DNA of 64,000 bases. Origin: Myrica gale. Lineage: Eukaryota; Streptophyta; Magnoliopsida; Fagales; Myricaceae. Under the pieces are notes generated by a model that saw only the letters and a program-made list of their open reading frames with translations, did not search any database and had not been told where the DNA came from. The stretch is from positions 6,532,001-6,596,000 of the forward strand of contig OZ005618.1 of assembly GCA_963930655.1 (NCBI GenBank). The letters are read 5' to 3'. This document shows, piece after piece, positions 24,059 to 36,811 of this stretch. Within the stretch, counting starts at the first letter, position 1. Every line of letters begins with the position of its first letter. The position numbers and the translations under genes are program-made.

Positions 24059-25210
24059 CAGTGGCGGAACCAGAATTAAAATTCATGGGTATCAAACTTT
24101 AAAGGCGAAATGACAAAACAAAAATTCTTTCGTAATGCAAAACATTGTTTTAGAGTTACAATGTCGAAAATTAAGGACTAAGCATTAAAAATATTGGAAT
24201 ACATGTATCATACTATGTACTGCGACTGAGAGGTGACAATTGGATCCTACGAGTTTGCATCTTCTGAAAATGTTGCAAAATGACTTCGTTCTCAAGAGTT
24301 TTAAAAACTTCTTGCTCTATGTACAATAACATGCAATCATTCATCCAGTCATTTCTCATCCTATTACGCAAATCACTCTTGATGTTTTAATTCAAGTTAA
24401 TTTCCTACTTAATTCTAAGACTTTAGAACAAATTACAGATGATTCTAACGGTTGAGGTCTTGATGCCACTATGGGTTATCTTTCTTACATTTTTTGGTTA
24501 CTACCACAACTGGGTCTGTCTTTTTTTCCCTTTTTTCTTTTGACAAAAGGTTACTGGGGATGCATTTGTAATTTACTTTCTCTAGGTTCTATGGATATGG
24601 AATTGGAAGATATTCACATTCTCTAAAGCAACTTCCACACACAAAGCAACAATTAACGACAAACCATGCTCTGAATAATAAAAACAAAGTTTCTAGGATA
24701 AACAAGATTTAGTAAAAGAGTTCCTTGGGTAAATATATTCTAAAAGTGGTCAGAACTTTAGTTTGACCTATACAAGGATCCTAAACAAACACAATAATTT
24801 TTGAGGTCTCTAATAAAAATGAAGAAACAAATCAACATAGTGGGAAAGAAATGAAGTGATCTTAATTGTAAAAAATTAGGAGGAAAGAGTAAATAATTTT
24901 TTAGTAAGAGAAATTTAGCAAGATGACAAGAAGTTTCCCATCAGTTGAAGAACTTGTAATCGACGCAAAACAAAAAATCATAATAACTGTATATTTGCCT
25001 CAGTTATTACGTAGCACTAGGAGCAAAATCATTGTGTAGGAAAAAAATTATTTTAGGTCCGATACCTATTAATTCTAGTTGGTCTGGACCTTATGGGTAT
25101 CGGACCTAGCAAACTTATGAAGAAAAAGAAAAAAAAACGTGTAAATTTTTTTTTGGGCAAGCCAATGGGTAGCGGATGCACGGGTTCGATACCCCCTGCG
25201 TCCGCCACTG
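24059..25210. mobile_element. Non-autonomous hAT element, 1.15 kb, with target duplication
   Basis: The left end is CAGTGGCGGAACCAG and the right end, reversed, is CAGTGGCGGACGCAG. It is flanked by GTAATATA (24051-24058) and GTAACATA (25211-25218), an 8-base duplication with one change, as expected of hAT transposition. No transposase remains. Near the right end, ACGGGTTCGATACCCC looks like a tRNA T-loop or Pol III B box, which is a known look-alike in this terminal family. Confidence 0.88.
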
Positions 25211-25218
25211 GTAACATA

Positions 25219-27654
25219 TGTGACGAATCAGTTGGTTTATGATCAACACATCCGAGTAAATGCGTCTCGATCTTCGCGTATTTTTCCTGCAAACCTACAA
25301 AAATAACCCCGGGCACCGAGGTTAAGAACCTCTGATGCTTAAGTCAGCTTCTATTCTATATGTGTTTTGTAGTTTGATTGCTCAGAATTTACTTACATTT
25401 TCCATCATTAACTCTTCTTTTTATAGCTTTCTCTCACGTTCCTTTCTTTCCTTTTGGCGGGAATGCTTACGGGAATTTCATCCTGTACGATTGTGTCCTC
25501 TTTGACGGCTTTCTCACGTCTTCACAACGGTCATTTTCCTCCACCATGGGAATAAAAGGATCGTGGAGTCACGGTTTATAGCAGGTTGTTGGACAACTGC
25601 TCATGGCATGTATAATGGTCTCCCCTTCTGGATCTACATGCGACAAGGGCTTAGTTGTAGCCATTGGGTCTCAGAGTGATGTAATCATATTTGTCGGTCC
25701 AAATTAGTTAGGCCCAGACGTGATTCAGTATTAGTATCATCAGTATGAAAACGGTGGAATAGAAAGTATTCAGTCCTCACAAGCAACAAAAAAAGAAGAT
25801 AGAGAGCTGCCCTTTCATTGCGAGAGAAAGGTTTTGTCGGATGGAGCCATGTTTATAGGACAAAAGTTATCATACTGGAAATTTTCAAGAAGAAGATTCT
25901 TACATTACCAACAGCCAAAATGCCGTTTTGCTTTGGTGAATTAAATAGCATTATGCCGTTTTCTCTTCCACTATCTGCGCACAATGTTTTATGTTCAGTA
26001 AAGCCAGCAAGAATACAACCCTTATATAACGAGGAACATTAATGAAGGCACGTCGATTCAAAGAAACATGGAACCAGAGGGCCCCTTGTGGCTTGTAGGG
26101 CTGTTGTTTTCTGAAGCGAAGGCCATGTAGCTCTTGCACCCTCACCGATCCCTGCACGGCTGAACCTCTTCCATTGCCTCCATGGCCGCTGGCCGGCAGG
26201 TTCCACCGGTCGCCATCTTTTTTCCGGCTGGATCTCTCTCTGACTGGTTTTTGAAGCTTTTATTTTTCTTCTTGTGTTTAAATTTCCGTTTTGTTTAGGA
26301 GCAACAAGTATCAAAACGGTCATCCTAGGCCTTTGCCAACCACGCACCTAGAAGCCGTCTTCCTCGATTCATGCTCTTTACTGTCGTCCATACCCGGTCA
26401 TCCATCTCTTGGCACATGGGTCCCACGCGCCACCACCCACTAGGAGTAGGAGAGATCTTCATATCTCTCATTTTCCTTTATCTTGAGGACACATTTGACC
26501 CCTTTAATTTTAGATCCTATGATCTCTATGGAAGAAGAGTTGATTATCCACAATGAGAGATGCAGAGTCATGCCTGTCACATGTTCAGAGTGACATTTGG
26601 ATATGAAAACATACGTACGGCAACAGGCCCAAAATTAACAGTTGATTCTTGTCAAAATGTACGTCATATTATCTTCGAACCCAGAAAACAAACTGGGCAG
26701 GAACTTAAGCCTGAAAAGAACAAAGAGCAGGAACACTACTGGATCACAAAATATAGCTATGAAAGCTGCAAACACAGAAAACATACGGCAAAACAGGCCC
26801 AAAATCCGCCCGTTCTCAGGAACTACAGACCCCGCAAACAGAAAATCCCGGACTGCATTGCCCCACAACATAACACAGGCATAGCTAAGCCCATTTCCAT
26901 CCAAATAGTGAAGGGGCCAGAGGTGAGGCTTCTAAATTTTCACCAAATCTAATATTCAAAATTCCTATCACCTAAAAATTTTCACAAACAAACACCACCG
27001 ATCTGTGCTCTGTATCTCATCTCACATGCACAAACTTTAGATATGAAACACATAATTAGGATCTGCGAGCCAATTAAGATTGACAAGGAAAGCTACGAGC
27101 AGGATGCATGCCATTTTTATTTTTTTTATTAGGATGATGACTTAGCGCATATCTTAATAGTTGGGTATCAAATAAGATAACACTGAACGCAATAAAAATA
27201 GCTTCCATCAAACCCAAAATATTCTTACCCGTGTTTCAACCAAACCAAACCAATCTAAGCCAGCCGCCTGGTTCTCCTCTAAACACAATATATAGAACCC
27301 AAACATGCATCCTCACGTGTGCTACCTACTCATTTGATGACTAAAATGTCCCTATAAATTTCACTTGAAAGTACAAGAATACCTGAGCTTATGCCAGGTT
27401 TAACGGCAGAATCAGATGGCAGGTCATGCATAGACGATAGATTAGATGAGAAGACAAGGGCCTAATCAGGCACAATTTGATTTTCGCCCGTAGATAAGTT
27501 GCACTAAAATATTTATATTGCTAGATTTTAATGGTACTGCTCAATAATTATACTCTAAATCAACATTTCAATAGCAACATGGAAATTTCATCTCATTTAT
27601 TTTTTTTAAAATAAATCGTAAAAAAAGTGAAAGGAAAAAAAATATATTTTTTAC
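25219..27654. other. Long spacer, no gene recognised
   Basis: Open frames occur on both strands at 26040-26350 and 26560-26950, but neither strand shows a known domain, and both strands being open together is more typical of chance. The stretch may hold old transposon or gene debris that I cannot name. Confidence 0.4.
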
Positions 27655-27975
27655 CTATATTTTGCACTTTGCACCCTAAATTACCACGTTTGAGACATTG
27701 AATTCACAAACTACTCATCTCTAATACATTATACCCTCTATCAATATTTCCCTTCAAATTGAACGGAAATTGAATTTTTTTAGTACGAAATATCGATTAT
27801 GCTTTTAAAAAGTCAAATAACATGTTACATTTAAGAGTATAATTGTCATTTTCATTTATATATAAAAAAGAGTCAATTTTTATCTAATTTTATGGGAAAA
27901 AAATATACAAATATGCAATATGTTAAATATAGGTAGTTTAAAAAAAAAATTTTACGCAAAGTGAAATATTATATA
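27655..27975. repeat. Degenerate MITE-like repeat (GCAAAGTG family)
   Basis: The left end carries TGCACTTTGCACCCTAAATT and the right end the reversed relative ACGCAAAGTGAAATATT. Related pieces with a GCAAAGTG motif occur at 28860-28920, 33905-34370 and 42890-43205, which suggests one old dispersed family. Confidence 0.4.
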
Positions 27976-28616
27976 TATATATATAATATATAGGACCTGA
28001 TTTGTTGGGCAGGCAAGATGCTGAGACACATCTTGTGTTCTTTTCCATACGATATAGTTTAAAAGAGAGTTAGTTCCATCAGAATATTGACTAAAAACAG
28101 CTTGTTAAGCGAATATTGGTAGGCATGCAAGCTGGATATGAAGTTGAAGATAATTGGCACAAGAGCATATTCGCGGGAATTTATAAGCTTCAAGAATCAA
28201 TATGGTGTCAGAATCGGATGAAAATTAAGTATCAAGAAAGCCCCCACTTCAGAGATTCCAAAAACTGCACGACATGGAGAAGGCAAATTAATTAGTTGGC
28301 AATCAAGTTCAAGATTTTCGTGCCGTTTGTTTGCACAGCACAATGTGGAGATAAGAGATTGCCTCGTCCACGGATATAGATCATGATCGGCATGCTTCGC
28401 TTGCGAATTTCTTTGGGAATCTGCTCATGCATTTTGCCCAAATTGCTAGCTAGCTGGCTGGCCCACGCTGTGATACTGCTTCTTTGAATGAACCGCAACC
28501 TAAATATAATTAAGATAACCCAATTCATGTAACAAGATCAAAACGCGAAGAAAGCAAAAGAAAATGTATGCTTTTTCATCTATAAAGCAAGAATAAGAAA
28601 ATATTAAAGATTAAGG

Positions 28617-28710
28617 TGATGTTTGTTTCCCCGACAATTCGGGGTATGAAAATTTTCAACAAAACAAACACACTCTAACATTTTTAATTTTTACACATAC
28701 ACAGTTTACT
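28617..28710. mobile_element. Truncated MITE, same family as 34981-35152
   Basis: The sequence ATGTTTGTTTCCCCGACAATT followed by TTTTCAACAAAACAAACAC matches one end of the element that is whole at 34981-35152. The other half is missing. Confidence 0.7.
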
Positions 28711-30173
28711 TTTTACAATTTCGTTATGTTTCACCTCTTAATTACCTACTATTTATGATTTGTACCCCCTAATCGTTAATTCAGACGATAATTACTATTT
28801 TAGTCTAATGAATAGCAATTTCACTAAGTATTGTTGTTATCTAAATTAATAGCGGGAAGTGCAAAGTGTAAATGATTGATAGTTATGAGGCAAAATGTAA
28901 CAGAATTTATAGTTTAGGGTGGGGCTCGACTGGGCTTTTTGGGTCGTGTTTCATCCGACCCAAGCAGAACGGGTTCGTCAGGGTCGGGTTTGTTTGGGCT
29001 TTTTTTACATTATATTATAGGCCAAAAACTATCTGTGCTAATTTTTTTAGGCCGAGAACGTTTTGAGCTATATTTTTGGACAACTATGCATATAATTATA
29101 ATATTCGGGTAGGGTACTTTTATATTATTTTTTGGGAATGCACTTCACAATCCGAATCTTTTTGGGATGAGCAAATAAAACCCTCCCCGACTGGTCGGGG
29201 CCATCGGGTCTCGAATTTTTTGAACAATCATAATTTAAGCCTTTAATGTGCAAAGTGTCCTAACCTTAATAATAGGAGAAAATAAAAATGTTTTTTTTTC
29301 TCAAATATTAGCATAAAAAGCACTAATTGGGACCTTGGAAGGAAGTATCATCCATTGTCGTTTATCAATTGACTAGGAAATTTCCTAGTTGGGTAGTCTT
29401 TTATGTTTGTTTTTTGTTTTTTTGTCGTTTGGAACCCATCTTACACGTGAACCAAATCTCTCACGAAAAGGATAATTGAAGCAATACTACTTTACCCAAA
29501 TCTGGGTTATCGTTTGATCTGGTCTGGCGCGTTCAAGTACGGATATAATTATCTGCCTACCAACTTGCGCTTTGAACTGGGACCTTGATTTTTGCCATCA
29601 AGGAAACAGGAAAGTCTCTAGTCGGCTAGTCAAAAAACATAAAACAAAAGAGGCACCAATTATATATTTATATATTATATGTTCGGTTCGTCCACCAATA
29701 TCTTCTTCTACTAATCAATCTGTGTGCTCTTTCTATCCATAGCTGCACAGAGCCCAGATTTGTTCAACCATGCCACTGTGACCTGTTCGTTGGAACCTGC
29801 CCCTCAGTCTCTTAAAAAGCCTGCCCAGTCCCTAACTAAGATATGAACAAACATTCTTTATCCAATTAAAATTACAAATCACGGGTATTTCTCCCCTTTG
29901 AACTTAGACCATTCAAGCCAGTTTTTGACTTAATTCAATGTTTCGTGTTTGTGTCGAACGAATATAATTTAAATAATAAAATATACCGGTTTGAATATTT
30001 GAGATAAGTGGTTGATTCGCATATTATCATAGTCAAAGTCCTCAGTTTAGATATATTCAGCATTTTATCCTAATTAATTATAATATTACACGTGTTGGAT
30101 CTACTAATTAAGGGAGAGTACAACCCACACGTGAGTAGAGTGTTAAAGTAAATAATTCAAATAATAAAATTTA
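28711..30173. other. Spacer, no gene recognised
   Basis: The stretch is AT-rich with a GC-skewed patch at 28915-29000 (GGGTCGGGTTTGTTTGGGC) that resembles a hAT-type subterminal region. No coding family is recognised. Confidence 0.45.
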
Positions 30174-30702
30174 GGGTTAATTACAATTGTTTCTCTTAAA
30201 TTACCTATCGATTTTCAAATACACCTACAAACTAACTCATTTAAACTCACCTTCACAAACTATACTTTTCGTTACGATTTCATCTCTCAACTGACTTGAG
30301 TAATCAAGTCGAACAATTTCTATTTTACATAACAGACATGTGACATTCTCATTACTTAAAAAGATAAATTTACTCTTGTTTGAGTCTTCCCTATCTTTAT
30401 ACAGTGTTGTTAGGAATTTGTACACCCAAAAAATAATATGTAGTTAGCTGATTTTTTTATTTAAAAAAAAGAATAAAATATGACTTACGTAGAATCGAAA
30501 CGGTCAAATTAATCTTTTTAGTTAATGAAAAGGTCACATGTCCTTTATGTGAGATATAAATTATTCCACATAACAACTCCAGTAAGTTGAAAGATGAAAT
30601 CGCACCGAGAAATATAATTTGTGGACGTAAGTTGTCACGAGTTAAAATTTGTTAGAGTATTTAAGAATCAGGTGATATTGAAGTGAAAATTTTAATTACC
30701 CC
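30174..30702. mobile_element. 530-bp foldback MITE
   Basis: The outer 115 bases or so of each side are imperfect reverse complements: the left has GGGTTAATTACAATT and CGATTTCATCTCTCAACT, and the right, reversed, has GGGTAATTAAAATT and CGATTTCATCTTTCAACT. No coding capacity is seen. It lies just past the stop codon of the kinase gene and may overlap its 3' UTR. Confidence 0.75.
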
Positions 30703-30720
30703 TGCACCGTTTTTATTTAT

Positions 30721-32268
30721 TTATTTTGGTCTGCATATAAGATTCATCACAAATTGCTTGCAGTGTAGAACTTGGTAACATGCATAAAATGGAGGCCTAG
30801 AATAAAAGGGGAATAATGTGAATAACAGTTTATTGAGGACTATTAATGTAAAATAAAATGAGAACAAAAGTGATGAAAACGATGAACTACAGGAGCTGTA
30901 AAGGCTTGTCTTTTGGCACCCCACCGCGAAATCAGCCTTTTGCGACCCATGCCGACAGGTCGAGCCAGCTTTGCAGCTGCACCCACCCCACCCAAGTGCA
31001 CAATCGCTGTTGTTATTATTATACCGCCAACTCAGTAAAAGCCCGCCACCAGAATTTCCATATTCCAAACGTGTCCTCCTCTCGCTTTCCTCCGTTGCCC
31101 TTACAGAATCAGAATATCTCGAGCTTGTCCCACTTTTTTCGCCTTCTGTCCTCGTCGAGTCCGGATATTCCGTACTAATTGGCTTTTCTACTTCGTCCCC
31201 ACAACAGCTCGCACCTGCCGCTTCTGCGCCACATGCCAAGGCTCTCACCGCCAGCCAACCATCCGATTCCCAGTTTACCCCTGTCGTTGTGGCCAATTTA
31301 CCAATCCTCTCCCTTGCGGAAGCTTCGCAACTTTCGAAGCTCAGTCCGTTCTCTTCGTCATCCTCTTCCGCCTCGAACTCCGCGTTAAACGAGTCGAGTA
31401 CGCAACGCGGCGATGAGTCCGTGACCTTGTTGGGCGACGACGAAGACGACAGGAATGGGTGCTGTAGCAGCTGATCGCAGCTCCACCGCTTGCAAGGATC
31501 TCTCCTCAGACACTTATCGAGAAAATCCAGACCAATTTCGGATAAGCGAGTTGGAAATTCAGGCAACTTGTCAGAGAAACCGATTCGGCTAAGCGTGACA
31601 AGCCCACGATCCTCCCAAGCTGGCTTTCCGGTGATCATCTCGATGATCGTACATCCCAGGGACCACACGTCGGATTCAGGCCCCTGCGATTCGCGCCTAA
31701 TAACCTCCGGTGCCATCCAGAGGGGACTCCCGCGTGGCATAATCGGAGCCGCACAGGTCTCCCCGGATGTTTTGATGGCCGACCCGAAATCGGCGAGCTT
31801 GGCCGAGCTTGTATCGGGGCCAACTAGAATGTTCCGCCCCTTGACGTCGCAGTGGACAATGCCTCTTGAGTGAAGGTACCGCAGCGCGGAGACTACGCAC
31901 CAGGCCCGCGACTGCACAATCCTCTCGTCCACGTCACCACCTTTCGGCCTTGCCACATCGACCACGGTGCCACCTGGCAAGTACTCCATGTGCAGGTTCC
32001 GGTACGACGTCGTCGGGGACTCGTAAGTCACGTCATCGCCGAGAAACCCAACCACGTAAGGAGAAGAGATCGACCGGAGGATCCCAATCTCGTTCTCCAA
32101 GGCCTCCAGGTGACCCGGAAAACCCGATTCCCGATCCACCGACTTCACCGCGAAAACGCGGCCGTCCTGCACGTCCACTCCGAGCGTCACAGTTCCGAAC
32201 GAGCCCTTCCCAATACAATTTCCTCTAACCCAAGAAACCATGTTCGAGTAAACCTCCACCTTTTCCAT
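30721..32268 (-). CDS. MAPKKK14: MAP kinase kinase kinase, MAPKKK13/14 type
   Basis: This intronless gene encodes a 515-residue Ser/Thr kinase of the MEKK-like group, expected to phosphorylate MAP2Ks. Kinase landmarks: glycine loop GKGSFGTV (20-27), ATP lysine in FAVKSVD (Lys42), catalytic loop HCDVKGRN (139-146), DFG (160-162), MAPE (185-188), ESDVWSLGCTIIEM (198-211) and WSCDQLLQHPFL (262-273). The region SSPRCVLDSF (285-294) and NWESDGWLAVRA (332-343) resembles MAPKKK13/14 tails as I remember them. The start at 32268 is preferred over in-frame ATGs at 32304 and 32310 because these lie upstream of the expected transcription start. The last 55 or so residues are Phe/Leu-rich and look like read-through into 3' UTR, so the tail is uncertain. 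MAPKKK13 versus 14 cannot be separated by eye. Confidence 0.92.
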   Translation of the reverse strand: MEKVEVYSNMVSWVRGNCIGKGSFGTVTLGVDVQDGRVFAVKSVDRESGFPGHLEALENEIGILRSISSPYVVGFLGDDVTYESPTTSYRNLHMEYLPGGTVVDVARPKGGDVDERIVQSRAWCVVSALRYLHSRGIVHCDVKGRNILVGPDTSSAKLADFGSAIKTSGETCAAPIMPRGSPLWMAPEVIRRESQGPESDVWSLGCTIIEMITGKPAWEDRGLVTLSRIGFSDKLPEFPTRLSEIGLDFLDKCLRRDPCKRWSCDQLLQHPFLSSSSSPNKVTDSSPRCVLDSFNAEFEAEEDDEENGLSFESCEASARERIGKLATTTGVNWESDGWLAVRALACGAEAAGASCCGDEVEKPISTEYPDSTRTEGEKSGTSSRYSDSVRATEESERRTRLEYGNSGGGLLLSWRYNNNNSDCALGWGGCSCKAGSTCRHGSQKADFAVGCQKTSLYSSCSSSFSSLLFSFYFTLIVLNKLLFTLFPFYSRPPFYACYQVLHCKQFVMNLICRPK

Positions 32269-32316
32269 TTTTTCAAAAGAAAGCCTCAATATTAAAGAGT
32301 GCATGTCCAAGCAGCT

Positions 32317-32327
32317 CTATTTATATA
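32317..32327 (-). promoter_or_regulatory. TATA box of the MAPKKK gene
   Basis: TATATAAATAG on the minus strand is a near-consensus plant TATA box. Transcription should begin about 30 bases downstream, near 32295, which makes the ATG at 32268 the first in the mRNA. Confidence 0.75.
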
Positions 32328-33904
32328 ATATGCGTACAGTACACCAGTGCCAGCGCCAAAGATTTGGAACGTATATTTGAAAAAAAAAAAAAACTTTTGC
32401 GTCCGACATGGAATTTACAAACGGATAATTCGAAGAACCGTTTGGTGACGTCAGGAAAGGTTCTGGAGCTGAAAGTCTGCGAGCGAAGGAGCTCGGTGTT
32501 GACGTTAAAAGTAGATGGTGAGGTGGGGGATGAGGATACTGGGGCTTTATCCTTATCCATCATAAAAGGAGGGGATCGATCTGGGCCGTTGGGTTCATGA
32601 GATCATGGTTTTTTACTTGCAAGGTTTGTCTTTGGACTAGGATTGGTTCGGCAATTTTGACATGTTGATGAATTAATGATTTGAATTAGGAATCATCTTG
32701 GACGGTTCGTGGAAGAAAGCTATTTTGTTTTGTTTTGGAGTTGTAAAGTGTACGTACGAAGTATTCTTGTCTGGACACTGGAGGCAAACTTGCTAGTCCT
32801 AATACAAGATTTGTGTCTTTGGAAATCTATCAACTTGTTTTTTTATATTAGATTTATCTTGGGCATTAAGGTCGGCGATCATAGTTGCCTCAACATTTAT
32901 TTAAACCATGTACCCACGTAAGAGATATACATGTTGGATCAAAATCTTTAAAAATGATTCTATATATTACTTTTGAATAGATACACCTCCGTAGAACCAT
33001 ATTACAAGCTTGTAATCAAAACTAATGAAAACTCTAATCCCTCGTACTTACCCACTAAGAAGTATTTTTTGTCTTAATTATGGATATGTTGACCGCTGTG
33101 AAGCCGTCGTTATAACGTGGGTCGTAGTGCACCGGATCATTGAAGAACAAGTTGGTAAAATAAATGTAAAGGTGCCAGATAGGCAGCGCGGGAATGGGGC
33201 AGCTAAAAGATCTAGCGCGCCACATGGGTACAGGAGTGGGGGACAAGTCACAATAGTTCGGTTGAGTCGGGTGTTGGAACTAATTGGTTGGATCGGTGTT
33301 CGGGAGACGTGGCAGAAAACCGTAGGTCCACGTTGGGCGGAGTGGTAAAACTAGAGGCTGGCAGGGAATCCGAATCAGATAGACTCCAGTTGTCCGGATC
33401 CGCCACTCCACGATGCTTGTTTCTGGCGTGTGCTGGGGACTTGGGAAGGGTTGAATGTGTATTGACGTGCACGACCAACCTCCATTAAATACTATAATAT
33501 TTACAAAAAAAAAAAAATTATTTAGCGTATTTTTGGAAATTACTTGCATTTTTCTGCCCCCTCTATTATCCATATCTCGATATCCGTTCGTATCTATTCC
33601 AAAAGGTCATGCTCACTCCCCCCAAAAAAACAGTCATGCCCACCCCTACACGAGCTCAATTTCCACAACTAATTAATTATTAAATAATATAATGGTGCAT
33701 TTAATACTTCTTACCTGACCTAAGTTCCTTACTTTATTCTTAAAAATAACTCCTTAATAATTTAAACTTTTTAATTGTTTCATTAGAGTTTAATACGGTC
33801 AGTCGTCCTTAATCTGTACATCCTTTTTGTTGATTATATTTTTCTATTTGTAGTCCTTTGAACTCTATCCTTTAAACAATTAACAATTGAATTTTTTGAT
33901 TTAT
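32328..33904. other. MAPKKK upstream region and spacer
   Basis: No second gene is recognised. A GC-richer patch at 33100-33450 contains short open frames on both strands without family signature. A GTGACGTCAGGAA stretch near 32446 holds a TGACG/ACGT core of the type bound by plant bZIP factors and could belong to the kinase promoter. Confidence 0.4.
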
Positions 33905-34370
33905 TATATAGAGTTAATTATATTTTGTATCCACGTGGTTTGGGAGTATTGATACTTGGTATCCCGTTATTTTAATTTTAAAATATTTCACCATGTAGTT
34001 TGAAGGTTTTAATATTTTACGCTCCCGAAAATTTATCCATTATTTCGAACGAAAAAGTCAACCACGTACAGAATACGTGGGTGTAAAGTGTTTTAAAAAT
34101 AAAAGAAAGAAGTACAAAATGTCAGATCCTCCAAATAACACGAGTGCAAAGTGTAATTAACTATTTTTTAATATCGAGACAAAATGGGCAAGTGAGTCAT
34201 ATGTAAAACATCAGTATAACTTTTTCGTTCGAAATAACGAATAAATAAATAGCAAGTTGCAAATCTAATGAATCCCAAACCGCGTGGATGGAATGACTAC
34301 ACATTAAAAATTAAGATATAAAGTGTCAAGGCTCTTAAGCTACACGAGTGCAAAGTGTTATTGAACCTAT
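33905..34370. repeat. Composite MITE-like repeat
   Basis: A foldback unit at about 33913-34160 begins GTTAATTATATTTTGTATCC and ends with the reverse relative GTGCAAAGTGTAATTAAC. A second partial unit follows to about 34370, ending GTGCAAAGTGTTATTGAAC, and both contain TTTCGTTCGAAATAACG or its reverse. This looks like two related elements, side by side or nested. Confidence 0.55.
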
Positions 34371-34980
34371 TATATATGTTACTTTTTTTTCTAGGTAATG
34401 GGAAGTGGGGAGCAGGTCAAGCCTGCACCTAACAATGGTCGACTCTGAGAGAGATCCCTCCCCTAAAAGAATGGGTGCCAATCGAGCTATCATCTCGCTG
34501 GTTATTATATATGTTTCTCATAAGTTCATAACTCATTATTTTATGATAATATATATCCAATACCAAATTGTCATTTTCAATAGATTCAATTTTTAAAAAT
34601 AGGGAGAATTTAAGAGAACAGGAACTTGTGGGATCCACGAGATAGAGAATAAAAAGTTAGAAACAAAAGGGAGGAAGAGTTATTGAGGCAGTGTAAGTTG
34701 ATCAGGATGGATCACCGATGCAAAGGGGTTCTTCTGATTCTCTGTTGGTGTGACTTGTTAATGTTCCAGCTGTCCAGCGCATGTGGATGCCAATAAACGA
34801 CCGCTGCGTCAAGTTCTTCCCAATTCGTATAAAACATGGGGATATAGGCGTCCGAAGTGGATAAGTCTGGACAGTTTCCTTACGCGGCGTAAGAAAGGGA
34901 AAAGAGCTTGCGGGCAGGGCTGTCCACGTAACTTAGTGGAGGGAGAAAAAGTTGTATACAGTTTGGTTATTTTACCTGCG
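34371..34980. other. Spacer, no gene recognised
   Basis: Only short frames are present and none carries a family signature. The G/A-rich stretch at 34400-34500 looks like repeat debris but I could not name it. Confidence 0.4.
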
Positions 34981-35152
34981 GCGTTTGTTTGTGGAAATTT
35001 TGAGAAATATTTTTAAAATTTTGAGAATCTTTACTTTATTGAGATTTACTGGAGTTTGTGAAAATTAAAGTGTATGTGTGTAAAAGTTAAAAATTTTGGA
35101 GTGTGTTTGTTTTGTTGGAAATTTCGAAACCTAAAATTTTAGGGAAACAAAC
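34981..35152. mobile_element. 172-bp MITE, uninterrupted family member
   Basis: The ends are GCGTTTGTTTGTGGAAATTT and, at the right, TTTTAGGGAAACAAAC. Reversed, this element aligns to the outer element at 37274-38031 along its whole length but lacks the 577-bp insertion found there, so it records the pre-insertion state. Confidence 0.8.
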
Positions 35153-36811
35153 AGTGCATCACAACTAAGACCGAAAACGGTAAGAATTTGGTAATAAAAT
35201 TATAATTTTACACATAAAAAGTTATTTATTATTTAAATTGATGAAAAGTTTCTAGCTTTGTCGCAATTGTTAAAAAAAAAATTATCAGGCTAAAATAAAT
35301 ATTTCTATCTGCCCCTGTGTCGGTAGATGACAATCAATGTTCGTTGTTTTCCTTGTCATATATATATATATATATATATAAAGGACCATAGTTGATCTGT
35401 ATAAGAACACGTGTTTATTTCAAGGGTCATTTTTCCTGTCAGGCACTTACGATAATATATTTATAATTTAACGGAACTCGGTGGACGGGCAAAAGGGTAT
35501 AATAGTCATACAAAGCTTTCATGGTGGGGACGATCAGTGGTTCACGGGGGAACGGGAATGGTGACAACCCCGTTCCGATGGTGCGGAGTTGAATCGTTAG
35601 ATAGCAGCACGAAAGAGCATACCTCAATCGGACGGCCGACAATCCAACATGCACAAACATAACGCTCCGTCTGTGGCTGACATGCGAACCTGACAGCTCG
35701 CTTTGTCCCTCACCTATATTTCTTTGTTTCGTTGGGGGTTCATGCATAACAACACTCACCAATTGTCGGTGAATCCAAAGTAGGTACATCCCCTCTCTCT
35801 TATTTGTAGTTGGAATGGTTTAATTTAGAGGGAAATAAAAATAATATATAAATTTATAGAATATTAAATGTGTGCAATCTATGTATTATATTTATCTCTT
35901 TAAATTAAATTATAAACAATAAAATTGGAGAAAATCCTAATCTTTGAAAGCATGTGATTTTAACTTTAAGTAATTAGAGTTTATAGAATCATAAATGGCA
36001 ATGAATCATGGGTTTTGTTTTAAAATAAATAACTAGTAAATACTTTTTTTGTTTGGAAGTAATATATCCTCAAAATAATATATGAGTAGCTAGAAATAAA
36101 TCAACTACCCATCAACAAAACACGTGACTGAGAAGAAGAATCTAAATTTTTGCCGACAGAGTTGTCATTTGATAAGGTCAAAATAATAGTGACTACGTAA
36201 ATTAGATGTATATTTTAAGGTCGGACCAGTTCGGTAGATAAACAGCAAAGCTTGCACTACAAACGAAACCCATAACATGGAATAAAATTACCTTGAGGAG
36301 ACAACAATGAACTCGTAACTTCGTGGAAAGGAAGCAAATTCCCATTTGCCAACGTGTGATGTGGGTAGACACGGAGGCATTTGGACTTATTCATTTGGAG
36401 CTACGTGAGTATCTTTACTTTCTTAATATATAGTTTGATTTCTTTGTGACCACGATGATTAACCGGAGCATATATATGATCCAACAATACCCATTATAGT
36501 GGCGGCAATGGTCGGCGGGTGTGACAGTGGTATTCTTGTAATTGAGATATTATTGGTGAGAATTGGTCTTTCTGTGTGGCCGGTTTAGTTTTGTCCTTTC
36601 TTGTCGACAAAAGACAGGTTCCTTATATTTTTCCCAATTTTTTCATGCTGCTTTTAAAATTTCTTCGGTGATTAGGAAGCCCGCACACTTTCTACGCATT
36701 GGGTTCAGACTAGTTTTTCTAATTTGATCGCACTTAACCCGTTCAAAACTTCAATGGCATTGTAAAATCCAGAGAGATTAGACGGCTACAACCCAGTATC
36801 CCTATCAAGGG
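35153..36811. other. Spacer, no gene recognised
   Basis: Apart from a (TA)n run near 35362-35382 the stretch is unstructured. A frame of 116 codons on the minus strand (35439-35789) has no recognisable domain and no splice context. Confidence 0.45.

Noticed and set aside
25170-25205. GGGTTCGATACCCC considered as part of a tRNA gene
   Set aside because: No acceptor, D or anticodon arms are present; the stretch belongs to the end of a hAT element.
26560-26952. 130-codon frame with an open opposite strand
   Set aside because: Both strands are open without any recognisable motif, so coding cannot be supported.
31866-32295. Long open frames on the plus strand across the kinase gene (120-167 codons)
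   Set aside because: They are antisense to a strongly conserved kinase domain, carry no known domain and owe their length to the GC-rich codons of the real gene.
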